NCBI GenBank assembly: GCA_026260175.1
Contig: JAKCWW010000604.1
Coordinates: 45,037 to 93,339 of the forward strand
Source of the DNA: Reticulitermes lucifugus
Taxonomy: Eukaryota > Arthropoda > Insecta > Blattodea > Rhinotermitidae
DNA length: 48,303 nt
Direction: 5' to 3'
The notes below the pieces were generated by a model. It was not told the origin of the DNA, ran no database searches, and saw only the letters and a program-made list of their open reading frames with translations. The position numbers and the translations under genes are program-made. Positions 19,559 to 30,170 of this stretch are shown one piece after another. How positions within the stretch are numbered: the first letter of the stretch is position 1; each line of letters opens with the position of its first letter.

Positions 19559-21610
19559 CCACGGCGGAAGCCTTCAATCACATATGTATCCATCTTATTT
19601 TATGGTAAAACTCGACTTTTCTTGCTATTTGCTGCAGCTTCAGTAACGACAATATTTCGGTACTTCTGAATCATACAGTTTTGTTGCATCCACCTCTTGG
19701 TTATCGCTGTGTCATAGACTGTATATTTCTAGTATATCACTAAAATAGATTAACTTCTCTTTATAAAATATTAACGTCCTCGTCATGAATTATTGTTCTG
19801 TGTGGTACAGAAAAATACGACTGCAGAACAGTATTTCTGAGAGGAGGCTGATTTGTGTGTCAGATTTTGTCTGAGAATCATAAGAAAATGCGGCGTGATT
19901 AGCTGCTTGCGCTGCAACTGAAAACACGGTAGTGGTAGAGCGGGTTGCTGTTAGGTTTTGCACGTGGACTCTGTACTTTCTTCTATAGGCCAAGTCGAAA
20001 TCGAATGCATGTGCACGAAGTAAACAAATGAATTTTCCAAATCGAAAGAAGCAACAGCCGTTATGTTGTCTGTAGTCCTGTGGGCATCAAATATTCAACC
20101 TTTAGTGTGGGAGGAACATTAAATCTGTATTAACTACTGATGCGCGTGTTTTCCTTAAATGCATTCGGAAAACATTTCTTGTGCGTCACGTACATAGCGC
20201 CTAAGTTAAGAATGCTGTCGGAATATTCCCTTTTACTCTCTGCTGTAGTGTACTGAGACTGCACTCGTGGAAATGGTTGTGTCTGACTTCTTATTTTATT
20301 TTTACTTCCTACCATCCAGAGCACCGGTTTCTGTAGTTTGAATCCTTCGAGAAAGTATGATAGTCGCAAGTGTTTTCGGAGGAAGAAATCCGTTCCTAAT
20401 TCAACCATATTATTAGGAAGAAGAAGAAGAAGAAGAAGGATGTTCCATATAGGGTAGTACAGGATTTTCCATTTTTTCTTTCTATTTTCGGACACTAAAC
20501 GTTTTTTCACTACTGTTGTAACTGTGTATTTCCTGTAAGGACGTATGTTTTTTACAGTTTCCAAAACCCCTGGTGAATATCTTCACGTTGTTGTGTTAAC
20601 ACAGTAGTAGCCTACTGTGTATTACACATATTTTCATAACCTTCTCTTTACATAATTTTCACTTCTTTCTGCCTCTTGCGTTACATTTCCATGAAGAGGG
20701 GTCTCGCACGCGCTTTATGGTTTTGAATGTTGCTTAGACGCAGTATATTATGTTTTGCCGTGGTGTAAGGTATTGGACTTTTTCCTGCTTTGGCTTCGGA
20801 AGTCATTGGAATCAGTGCCACTTCTTTTTGGAACAGTTAATAGGTAAGGCAATGAAAGATATTATCGCCCACCTTTAGATAGACACGAATTGTATGCGCA
20901 TTTTACATCCACTGGCTCCTTAGGGTATCGTGAAACTGAAATCGAAATTAGTAAGCGAAATATTCAATACTTGGAGTTATCCGATTGTTTCTGTCCAGTT
21001 AGTGGCTGACAGTAATCTACTACGATAGTGGGTCTTACCTTAAGTGTAAACAAGCGGAGTAATTCCAACGTCTCTTAAACTTTACAACCAGTATTTCAAG
21101 ATAATTGTATGAATAATGCACAGCAATACAGCCAGTTGCAGCTACATTTGGCATATATGAAAGAGGTCGAGCAATAGTGAATTTGAGCTGAAGTAATTGA
21201 TCCGCAAGTTTGTTTACGTATTTCTACTTATGTTTGTGATGTATGGTTTAAACGAAGTATTACGATTCGGGCAGATTAGTAAACATGGACAGGACATGTA
21301 GCATGCGTATGCATACGGAATTGTGATTGGTATGCAGAACTGGGCGAGACAGCTTGTGAGCTGCAGGAGAGGATGGGAGGACAATTATTTGTGGTTTATT
21401 TTGAGACTCTGTCAGGATCTCGGCCTATATAGCGTTTAATGATAGTTGTTTTGATGAACGATGAACAGAAAATGATTTTGAAGGAAACGATCGTGGTGTA
21501 ATCGAGGTAATATCCTGGCACTGAGCTGGAGGAACTGAAAAAAAATCACGAAAAACCACCAGCATAGGCGATGGTTCCCGCCGAAGTTAGAGGAAGTGTT
21601 AAGATATTTC
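19559..21610. other. non-coding, one AAG microsatellite
   Basis: An AAG run lies at 20417-20439. A 144-codon minus-strand open frame (20564-20130) has no recognisable domain and is biased by simple sequence; I do not call it a gene. Confidence 0.45.
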
Positions 21611-21613
21611 AGA

Positions 21614-21698
21614 TATGGGATAGGTTATTGAATAACCTATCCCATACGGTTCACGCATCTACATCGATTAACCGTTATTCGATGTGGATCCGTGAACC
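21614..21698. repeat. two adjacent hairpins
   Basis: The first is perfect: TATGGGATAGGTTATT, a one-base loop, then its exact reverse complement (21614-21629 and 21631-21646). The second follows after one base: arms 21648-21667 and 21679-21698 (GGTTCACGCATCTACATCGA) pair with two mismatches around an 11-base loop. Their close stacking suggests the end of a repeat element. Confidence 0.85.
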
Positions 21699-22927
21699 TT
21701 TGGGTTAGGCGTAAGCAGTGTAGGGATTTTGAATTCACCAATAATTTGAACAGTTCGTGTAAACGCGACGCCGTTCATGTTATGACGGTATATAATTTTT
21801 ACTGCTCATTGTTGAGGATGTGCCTTGTCCGGCATTAAATTGAACGTATTTCATTGCAGCAAGCGAGTAAACACATGTTTTAATTTAACGGTGTAGATGT
21901 CTGGGATGACACATTCATGTTACCGTATGTTGTATTTATATTGAGTACTTATTCCCACCGAGGGTTGTAATAATGCTGCCACCTGCTGCCTGTGTTGCGA
22001 AGCAGTATTATGCTTTTCGGTCGTGCTTTTTACTTCGGGGAAAGGTAGCTGTTCAGTTTCCCTACCTTTACTAATCATCTGTCTTTACTGATGGTCTGTT
22101 CGCACGCTAGCTACGCTGTTACCTACAAGCAATTGTGCATGCCTCAAAATGTCATCTATTTCATCTCATCGTATTTGTGGCTGAATTATTTTGCTCCCTG
22201 CCCGCCGGAAGATTTCTCCTTCACATCCCGGCCAACCAGCGTCCCGTCATGAAGGTTTTTCTTTTCCCTCGTTGCATGCACATGGGTGATAACTTCCATA
22301 AACATGCTGATTCCATTATTTCCAGCTCTCCATACGTAAGTATATTCTAATTTTATTCGATGGCAAATAAATTTCTGTAGCTCACTTTATTTATGGTTTA
22401 TTTAATTACGCTCTCAGTAGGTTGGAATATACAGCGTCGAATGGAATGGTGATTAGGGAATACTCAGTTGTAAAATATGTGAAAGGATGCGGTAGTGGCG
22501 TAATTTAAGATGCTGTCGCGGCATCCTTCCGGAAGGACTAGGTGAAACCACGATAAGTATCACAGTAGTTTGTATCTCCGCATACAGCGCAGTTACATGG
22601 TCACAATTTTTGTCGCAGCAAGGCAGGGTTGCCACTTTTATGCATTTTTGTAAATCGTTCTGTCTGTAGCGGCAAGAGTATGCTATTGAAAATCGGGACT
22701 CGGCGCTACTAGCATGTTAGTGCATGTTAGTTAATGCACAGTATGAAGGCGATGTATTTCTGAATGCCAGTGAGTCGTAAAGGATTGTAATGTATTAGAA
22801 ACAGTATTTGTGCCTTGACACATATCGCTGTCGGGAATCGAAATACGGTTGTACATTTCGTAGCGGTATAATGTATTGACCGATCTGCTGTGGCTGTCTT
22901 ACGCATAAGCTTGCCAGATAAACTACG
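21699..22927. other. non-coding, nothing recognised
   Basis: Sequence to about 21900 may belong to the same repeat as the hairpins, but I cannot assign a family. Confidence 0.4.
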
Positions 22928-23172
22928 TTACCAGTGAAATGTGGAGCCACGATAGCGTAGTCGGTGTAGCGAGTTGTTGCGGGCTGGGCGGTCCGGGGCT
23001 GGAATCCCGGCAGGGGTAAGAGGTCTTCTCTTTTCGAAAACCGTTCAGACCGACTCTGGGCCCCTTCTATTGCCGAAGTTAAGAATTAGTGGAGCTATAC
23101 CTCTGCTCCCCATCTATTCTTTCGTGGTGTGGATAGGGACAGCGTTACCTTTACTTTACCAGTGAAATGTGG
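22928..23172 (+). mobile_element. SINE family A with perfect 17-bp target duplication
   Basis: The body 22945-23155 begins with a tRNA-like GATAGCGTAGTCGGTGTAGC. It has the B box region GGGGCTGGAATCCCGGCAGG, then the diagnostic TTCAGACCGACTCTGGG, ATTGCCGAAGTTAAG, GAGCTATACCTCTGCTCCCC and TTTCGTGGTGTGG blocks. It is flanked by TTACCAGTGAAATGTGG at 22928-22944 and 23156-23172, a perfect target-site duplication. Compared with the copy at 26819, the central block is missing (GTACCGGGG to GCGGCCGGGG). This copy is therefore an internally deleted but relatively young insertion. Confidence 0.92.
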
Positions 23173-24800
23173 CGGTCGTATTGTTTAATGGTGGTGCAGC
23201 ATGTGGGCCTACCTGTTGGTAGGCCTGCTTAAAAGCAAGCGGCAATGTTGTCTGTGTCATCATGCGTTGAAAGATTGGATCTGCTGCACACTGTAACTTG
23301 TCATGTTGTGATTGATATATTGATCGTGTTATTTCACGACGCTATTTCAACTGTGTCCTCTTTCACAATAATAATAATGCGAACGAGGGTTGGAAAGGAT
23401 GTCGAACGATCGAGACCCATTTCAAGGGAATGAACCTACTTTTGTTTGGAATAACTGAAGGAGAGGACGAGAACTTCTGGATAACCGATGTCCGCTTGGA
23501 GATTCGATCCTTTGACCTCCCATACACGAAATATTAGTGCTGACCAAAACGTTTATCGCCGACTTTTGGGTGTTGAAACAGTTCTGTACTGATTGCCAGT
23601 GACATGTTTTGGTAGTCATTACTGAACTGAGACCTGCTGAACTTTCCGTGTACTTCTTACGTGTTACAGTGCATTTCCATTTTCATTACGTTACAACAAA
23701 TGTGTGCTGATGACAGGTGGTTACTTGCAGTAGCCGTCATGACTGAACTGTGGGGGATTACCGAACACTCCGTATACTGCCGTGTTGTAGCTGTCCAGTC
23801 CGGAGTGAGAGCAGTCACGCTAGATGATGGACGTCCTTTTGAGGGTCAGGGAGCTGGAAAAAATAGATTTTTAAAACGAATCAGGATATTCGTACACAGT
23901 ATGATAGGTCGGTGGGCTGCTGGAACGTAATCCAATAATGTCTGTAATTTCAGAGCATATTAGAGAAACAACTGGAATTCTTATAGATCCACTGCTGTTT
24001 TGGAATGTGCATACATTCATGAAAGCTTGCCATTGGACAATATTGTGAGCTAATCCCTATTTTGTTGATAGTCCTACTAATTATTTCCGGTTTTAGTGTT
24101 ATCCTCAAAAGTACCCGATCAAATCGGTGGCCTACCTGAGCCGCAACGTACCCAACATTCTTCGGGATTTACCAGTTTATGGTCTGTGGTGAAAACTTGG
24201 ACTTGTTATCTAGTATATATAACTTTACGCCAATCCATATTCAGTTCATCTCACCCGCATGCATTTGACGATCTCAGCAATACTCCATCTTATGCAGTTT
24301 TCTCCATTCTGTTGTTAGCTAACGCATTTTGTATGTCCGCTATGTCTTTATGCTGTAGTTCAGTATCTCTTCGTCGTACGCCTACTAAGTATGGACTCTT
24401 TCCTCCAAGAGTTCGTTACGAACATAATCGGCACATTTCTTGTTAAACTATCTGTGCTACAAGCCCAGCGTGTCGTTAAGTGCGAATTAAATATCGTGAA
24501 AATGTTAAAAGGAACTTCTCAGGTTGGCACAGCGTCAGCAAGTGTGACTATGGTTCGAGATACGTGCTGTGTATACCCAGTTCGAATCTGTCTCGGTTTG
24601 TTTTTTCGGGAACATTGCTGAATACTGTTAATGTAGGCCACCACCGATCGAGCTTCCTACAGATTCATGCTTGATAACCATATATTTAGTTTACACTGCT
24701 TCAGTTACGGATTTAGATACAGAGTTCATTAATAAGCGTTTCGTCATTCAGTACTCCTACGAGCTTTTGTTCTGGTTTACTTCCCTGAAAGTTCATAGTT
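23173..24800. other. mostly unassigned; minor SINE-like patch
   Basis: At 23436-23560, the minus strand has a tRNA-like B-box block (CGAATCTCC region) next to ATAAACGTTTTGGTCAGCAC. This resembles another insect tRNA-derived SINE type, but the assignment is weak. Nothing else recognised. Confidence 0.35.
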
Positions 24801-24805
24801 GGAAA

Positions 24806-24881
24806 AAAAAATCGTCTTTTGAATTGGCCAAGCTTATTCGCATATGACGAATAAGCTTGGCCATTTCAGAAGACGATTTTT
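24806..24881. repeat. 34-bp arm hairpin
   Basis: The arms at about 24807-24840 and 24848-24881 pair with two mismatches around a 7-base loop CATATGA. The stem includes GGCCAAGCTTATTCG. This is a compact perfect-end inverted repeat with A runs outside, possibly a tiny MITE or the fused ends of a DNA transposon after internal loss. Confidence 0.88.
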
Positions 24882-26804
24882 ATGTACACGATTTACCAGT
24901 ACTTGAGAAGAAGAGACATGCGAATTTCAATTCTTTACATGAATTGCTTTTGTACCCAGGTACTACGTCGTGCAGGTGTATGAGTGGTCGGGAAATGTAT
25001 GCCTGTTTTAAACCTCGTTACTACATGTGGATGGGTGATGGAGAGATGCTCGTGCAGTCTTCCCCAAGATCCTTGTTGAAGAGATTTCGTGGGTCCGAAA
25101 GTGAATTGAACCCAGACCCCAGAGAAATCAGTTTGTAATCCGTTATCCCGTGAAACTGGGTCTTGAACCAGTAGCTGCATTCAGTGTAAGAACTGTCGCA
25201 GCTGGTCCAAGTGAAGTAAGTATATAGGCGCCCCGAGGGGGACAGCGTAGGTAGGTGGTGGAAAGGATCCATTGTTAAAAGCGGAGTGCTATTATTTATG
25301 GAATAGCCTAATATACTGTACTGGAACGAGTTATGGGACGAAAAAATGGGGTGTGACTTCTTGGCGTGCTATATTATATCAAGCGATGCAGTAGAAAAGC
25401 TGCCCATGTCCGTGGTGAAAGTCACGGTTCTGTGATCCTCCTCACGTGGGATTACAAGCCGGGCTGTACACGTGATTACTGTACTGGAAGAAAATCAGTC
25501 GCAGCCTGGGCTGTGTGTGTTCAGTGAACGCGTAATTGTGAGGTAAAGCTTATCTTCGAAGTTACTCAATATGTTTCGAAGGACGTCTAGTAAATTCAAT
25601 ATCGGTCCACTGTTTTATGTGAAACCGAAGTGGATCTTTGTAGAGTTTTTCAGAATCGGCTCATCACAATGTACACATAGAAAACATAGCCTAATTTTGT
25701 ACTTTCCTGTAACATTTACTGCCTTTTATTAAATACATAATTTGTTGTTATGGATATTTAATAGAAAGAAAGATTGTTTGTAGTTTTCGTTTCGCAAGAG
25801 CGGGGTTCTAGACCTTGTGCTACAAGTCGCGGCATACACTCTGAAATTATTTTACCTGGGGGGGGGGGTCACTCATATGAACAATCCCACGTGGTTGAAC
25901 GATGTCCAGAGGGGTGGACCACTTCAGGTTGCTGCTTGGCTGTGTGTAGACCAAATCGTTTCGTAACGGTTCTACTGCACTTCCAGACAAACAGTAACAC
26001 TGCCTGCACATTTAGAGTCAGCCACACGAAACTGTTGTTTCTCGTCACCTTGTCTTCTGCGCAGACAAATGCCATGACTTGTGGTTCAGAGTCTGTTAGC
26101 AGTAAATTAATATCTTTAATATTGCATATGACACATTTACGGTTCGGAATAGACTTTTTAAAATTTATTTGAGACCGAGGAAGTACAAATACCGCGTAAG
26201 GGAAACGTGCATAGAAATGTTAGTTGAGAAACCTCAAGTAGGGGTAAGTTGGATGATTATTAAGAATGATGTTACAGACACAGGTGCAGCGAATGATCCG
26301 ATGTGGTTGGCTTGTGCGAAAACGATTAGGCAATTGTATTTCCCTAAACAGCAGCAATGTTCCTGACTAGCCGAATAACTATATGCAGTGTATTTAGTTC
26401 ATTAGGTGGTGTTAGAGGTGCCTGAACCCTTTCACTGATCTCTTGAATAAGGTAATCACACAGCGGGCTGTCTGATGAGCAGGACAGTTCGTGCACGGGT
26501 TTAAATACATGCCGCACATACGCTGTACCTTTTCAGATCCAGATCACAATTGTCGTGGTGGTGGTGGTGATGATAAAGAGGGACTAAGATAGAGACAGTG
26601 TGGAGAAGAAGCTGAAGGGACATGGGCTGAGGAGAGAGAAGGGCAGGGAGAAAGACTACAACAAAGGCTGTGTCCTTATCTTATGTCCTACCTGTGTTGC
26701 CATACTTTTTGAATGAATATGGAAGGCGGGATATATACTGACAGTTCCTAAATACGTACACACACACACACACACAACACGCGCGCGCGCACCTACACAT
26801 GCAT
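24882..26804. other. non-coding, nothing recognised
   Basis: Includes a G homopolymer (about 25858-25868), a GTGGTG run (about 26554-26570), and AC then GC dinucleotide runs (26758-26791) at the edge of the next SINE. The open frames have no family motifs. Confidence 0.45.
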
Positions 26805-27124
26805 ACCTCGTATGTACAGGAGCTGTGTTAGTGTAGTCAGTTTACCGACTCGCTACGGGCTATACCGTCCCGGGTTCGAATCCCAGCAGGGGCAAGGGAT
26901 TTTCTCTTCCCAAAAAACGTCCGGACCGGGGCCCACCCAGCCTCCTATTCAGTGGGTACCGGGGTTCTTTCCCCGGGGGAAAGCGGCCGGGGTCTGAAGT
27001 TGACCACTCCATTTAGTGCCGAGGTTAAGACTGGGCGGGGAGCTATACCTCCGCTCCCCCTGTAGGCCTCCATGGCGTGGACTGGGACAGCTTTGCCTTC
27101 ATTACGTTTTACCTCGTATATACA
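26805..27124 (+). mobile_element. full-length SINE family A with target duplication
   Basis: The body 26819-27110 (292 bp) has a tRNA-like head GTTAGTGTAGTCAGTTTACC, a B box GGTTCGAATCCCAGC, and central blocks GTCCGGACCGGGGCCCACC, GGTACCGGGG and GCGGCCGGGG. It then has TTAGTGCCGAGGTTAAG and the 3' block GAGCTATACCTCCGCTCCCC to GGACAGCTTTGCC. The flanks are ACCTCGTAT[G/A]TACA at 26805-26818 and 27111-27124, a 14-bp duplication with one mismatch. This is the reference copy for the family in this window. Confidence 0.93.
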
Positions 27125-27482
27125 AACAATTTGACTCGAGCCGCAACACTAATTTGTTTTCGGGACGTACCCTGTTGAATCTCAGCCGGGACACAGATTA
27201 CATCCCCAGTCCTTCCAGTAAATGTCCGTATAGTATATTTAAATGGAACATAGCGGCTTTCAGCCACATTTTCTCAAATTTCAGTGTCACCGTTTTCCAA
27301 TCAATCTACGCTTTGTAGTCAAGAGCGCCGACATAGGCGATAAACTGCAAAATACATAACTTTACATATACATGTTCTTACGTACATAATCGTGCTTTCC
27401 TTACCTACATGCACGCATACACATATATGCTTGCTCCTTCAGCACCTTCTAGAACAAGTACAAAGGTCAACCTTAAGATACG

Positions 27483-27541
<59 letters not shown>

Positions 27542-28210
27542 CTCTCTCTCTCTCTCTCTCTGCATGACCGTCTGGCGGTATAGTCCACAGTCCTATTCCA
27601 CTCTTTGCCGACCTTTCAGGAGTTCAGGTGATGTGTCCAGAAGCTCGGAGTTTATCTTTTATTTTCATTCTCAGTATTTGACCCGCCCTCACACCGTCAT
27701 AGGAATTTGCCGCTTTCTCTCACCCCTTTGGAAACATCAATCAAGGGGATGTTTTTATACACATCGAAAGGGAGAACCTTGTGTAAGATGTATTGACTCG
27801 GAGCCACAAAAGCAGGAAAAAAAGTACCCTTGATTAATGGCATCTGGTGAACAGGTAGTACCAACCTAGCAGCAGTACAATGGACGTCGCAACGATCCAA
27901 GTACCTTGACTGCCGAGAGGAGCGTTCAATTTTTCATGTCTCTTCTTTGACCACTGCGACAGGCATGGATAACTAACTCTATAGTGAGAACCCCAAGGTT
28001 CAGCTTCGCTCATACCAGAATCACTCATTGGCAACCGTACTACCAGTCCAATTAACGTTCTCAAAAACATTTCCCCTAAGACCCATATTAATGCTGCCCC
28101 CTCCTGAATTTTTTATTTTTACCATCGAACTTTCTCCACGAACGTTATATGCGCATTTCTGATTTCCCTGTGTTTTGCCACCGATGTTCTTTGTAGTTGT
28201 CAGTATTGTT
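27125..28210. other. non-coding with CA/CT microsatellite
   Basis: Apart from the dinucleotide tract at 27484-27561, nothing recognised. Confidence 0.45.
27484..27561. repeat. compound (CA)n(CT)n microsatellite
   Basis: About 27 CA units (27484-27538) run directly into about 11 CT units (27539-27561). It is uninterrupted and so likely polymorphic. Confidence 0.97.
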
Positions 28211-28211
28211 A

Positions 28212-28585
28212 TTAGGGTACAGACTGGGCGACCGGGGAGTCAGTCGGGTTTAGATTTTCATGAGATTTGCGGTGTTCCTGAAGATTCATATCCTCTGGGA
28301 CGTTCGCTGTGTCGTTGCGATTGTAGTTGTTGAGGTTTCACTCTCTAGAAGACTTGAATCTTCAGGATAGAGAGACATGTATCTCTTCCGAGCGTCCAAA
28401 CAGGCTGTAAGAATCATCTAGCTCCTGTCCAATGGGTACCGAATGTAAAACAGGCGGGACCTGAAGCTAATCATTTACCTTCCTTTATTTTAAAGGTTGA
28501 GAATGTGTGGATATATGTCACCACTCCATCATTCGTCTTCGTGGCATGGTGCTTTGTGAAACACAAGAGACCTTACCTTACCGTG
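28212..28585 (+). mobile_element. degenerate SINE family A with insertion
   Basis: A head-like ACTGGGCGACCGGGGAGTCA at 28219-28238 and a body-like block at 28385-28575 match family A in order (GCGTCCAAACAGGC, AATGGGTACCG, AGGTTGAGAATG, CACCACTCC, TTCGTGGCATGG). About 110 bases between them do not match. They include an inverted pair, TCCTGAAGATTCA near 28275 and TGAATCTTCAGGA near 28355, which may be a nested insertion. Confidence 0.4.
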
Positions 28586-29005
28586 ACATATTATTGGCAT
28601 ATATATTACCGTTAGACACAACAAACTTTTAATAATGTCAGCAATAAATTCTTAAAATTACCGTGACAATACTGAAAAGCTGTACAAGTCACGACTTTGT
28701 TTCTTTGGTACTCGACAGCACGGAGTTGTAGACATAAAGATTACGATTAAGATTAAGATTATGAAGTTCCTGAAGATTACAGTAGTCTGTGATGGAATAC
28801 TACTAATTGATAGATACTAACTGTAGGGAGGATTCTGCTGTCGTCATCTTCAGGGGTGTGTAGTAACATAAGTTGCAGATGGCGGCAACAGATTCCTCCG
28901 AAACCTTGTTACCTGCCTATCCAAATACAGCGTCTCATATTCCAAAAGACTGTAATCTTGGTATTCGCCGCTGTGAGAACTTCATCTCATATGTGCTTAT
29001 TCGTT
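28586..29005. other. non-coding, nothing recognised
   Basis: Short GATTAA/GATTAC repetition near 28740-28762; otherwise nothing seen. Confidence 0.4.
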
Positions 29006-29639
29006 GTGTAGAGCAGTGGTTCTCATCGTGGGCCAGGGGCCTCCAGGGGGCCGCACCAAATTTCTAAGGTGCCACAGGAGAATGACGGAAAATTGGTGGG
29101 GCCGTAGTAAATTTTGAGTTGGCCAACGAAACTTCACTGCTTGACTAAAATATTTAAAATTGAATCAAAGGTTCTCTTTTCTCCTGCATCCCCCGCAGCA
29201 CAGAAGGCAAAGTTGTATTTTATTGCTTTTCACACATCTTATCTAGTTGAATCTGGTTTGATTTGGGTGACATTTGCTGTCAGAAGTATCTAACTGCCTT
29301 GATGTTTTGAAGAGAGATGATCGTCGCTTATCACTGACCACACTGCAGTCGGACACTCAGAAACTTGCAAGTGTTCATCAGGCCCAGGGAACACACTAAT
29401 TATAATAGCCAGTTATCAACAATATTTTTACTTGTATAATTAAACAATGTTATACCTAAAAATATTTAAAAGCTACACAGTAAGGTAAATAAAAGTTATA
29501 TAAATATATTCTCATAAATGAATCAACTATTTGGCAATAAAGTAACTTCTTTTCATAAGTAACAGTGTCTACAAAGGGTTAAATTAAGCTTAAAAGGGGG
29601 CCCACGAGCAAAAAATGGTTCAGAAACAGTGGAGTAGAG
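29006..29639. mobile_element. non-autonomous hAT-like element with 8-bp target duplication
   Basis: The left end CAGTGGTTCTCATCGTGGGCC at 29014 is the classic hAT terminal sequence. The right end (minus strand from 29631) reads CACTGTTTCTGAACCA and then GCTCGTGGGCCCCC. Both ends share a subterminal CGTGGGCC. The 8-base flanks are GTGTAGAG (29006-29013) and GAGTAGAG (29632-29639), 7 of 8 identical; hAT elements make 8-bp duplications. The 618-bp body has no transposase frame. It begins with the CCAGGGGCCTCCAGGGGGCC motif common to such MITEs. Confidence 0.7.
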
Positions 29640-29697
29640 CCCCAGTACCTCCCTCCTCCTCCTGCATCTGATGTAATCGTATAGTAGTATTTTGTGC

Positions 29698-29912
29698 TGG
29701 TCGGTATAGAGACTCGCTACGGGCAGGACAGTCCGGGGATCGAATCCTGATGGACGCGAGGTTTTCTGCACACGTCCAGGGGTTAAAGCGGCCGGGGCTT
29801 GATGTTGACTACCCACCCGCATCTAGCGCGGAGGTTAATGAAAAAGTAGAGATATGCTTCTACTCCCCCTCCGTGCCTGCACGGCCTGATCTAGGGTGAA
29901 CTTTACCTTGTA
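29698..29912 (+). mobile_element. SINE family A, internally shortened
   Basis: Blocks in order: GACTCGCTACGGGCAGGACA, B box GGGGATCGAATCCTGATGG, TTTCTGCACACGTCCAGGGG, GCGGCCGGGGCTTGATGTTG, CGCGGAGGTTAATG, GAGATATGCTTCTACTCCCC and GAACTTTACC. The middle lacks the GGGCCCACCCAGCCTCC region. No confident target duplication. It runs directly into the minisatellite at 29919. Confidence 0.85.
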
Positions 29913-29918
29913 TTGTTT

Positions 29919-30170
29919 GTTACGTAAAGCCTAATACTTCCGTTATCCTTAGGAGGTCCCTTTGCTTTCGTACAGTGTTACGCGTTATGTAAGGCTTAGT
30001 ACCTCCGTTTTTCGTCCTTGATCCCGATGTTTTCATACATTTGTTGGTTATGTAAGGCTTAATGCGTCCTTTCTCTTTCCTAGATTCTTATGATTTTATA
30101 CGCTTAATCGTTAGGTAAAGCCTAATGCCTCCTTCCTTCCTAAATCCAGACGTTTTCGCATAATAGCGTG
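29919..30170 (+). repeat. 63-65 bp minisatellite, four degenerate units
   Basis: The block TTAYGTAARGCYTAATRCCTCC recurs at about 29920, 29985, 30048 and 30111. Each is followed by a T-rich stretch, a CCTTGATCCC-like block and an ATGTTTTCATACGTTT-like block. The period is 65, 63 and 63 bases. Copies are diverged, so the array is old. It abuts the 3' end of a SINE. Confidence 0.75.

Noticed and set aside
20130..20564. 144-codon minus-strand open frame
   Set aside because: Includes the AAG/CTT microsatellite (poly-Leu run), with no recognisable family or exon signals.
26870..26885. Possible tRNA genes at GGTTCGAATCC-type B boxes (26873, 31505, 43930, 44415)
   Set aside because: Each B box sits in a SINE body with the family's downstream blocks; no intact cloverleaf or anticodon arm.
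27392..27583. His/Thr and Leu/Ser-rich 63-codon open frame
   Set aside because: It is the CA/CT microsatellite read in frame.
29940..30165. CRISPR-like direct repeats
   Set aside because: Repeats are diverged, contiguous 63-65 bp units without unique spacers, in a eukaryotic intron; this is a minisatellite.
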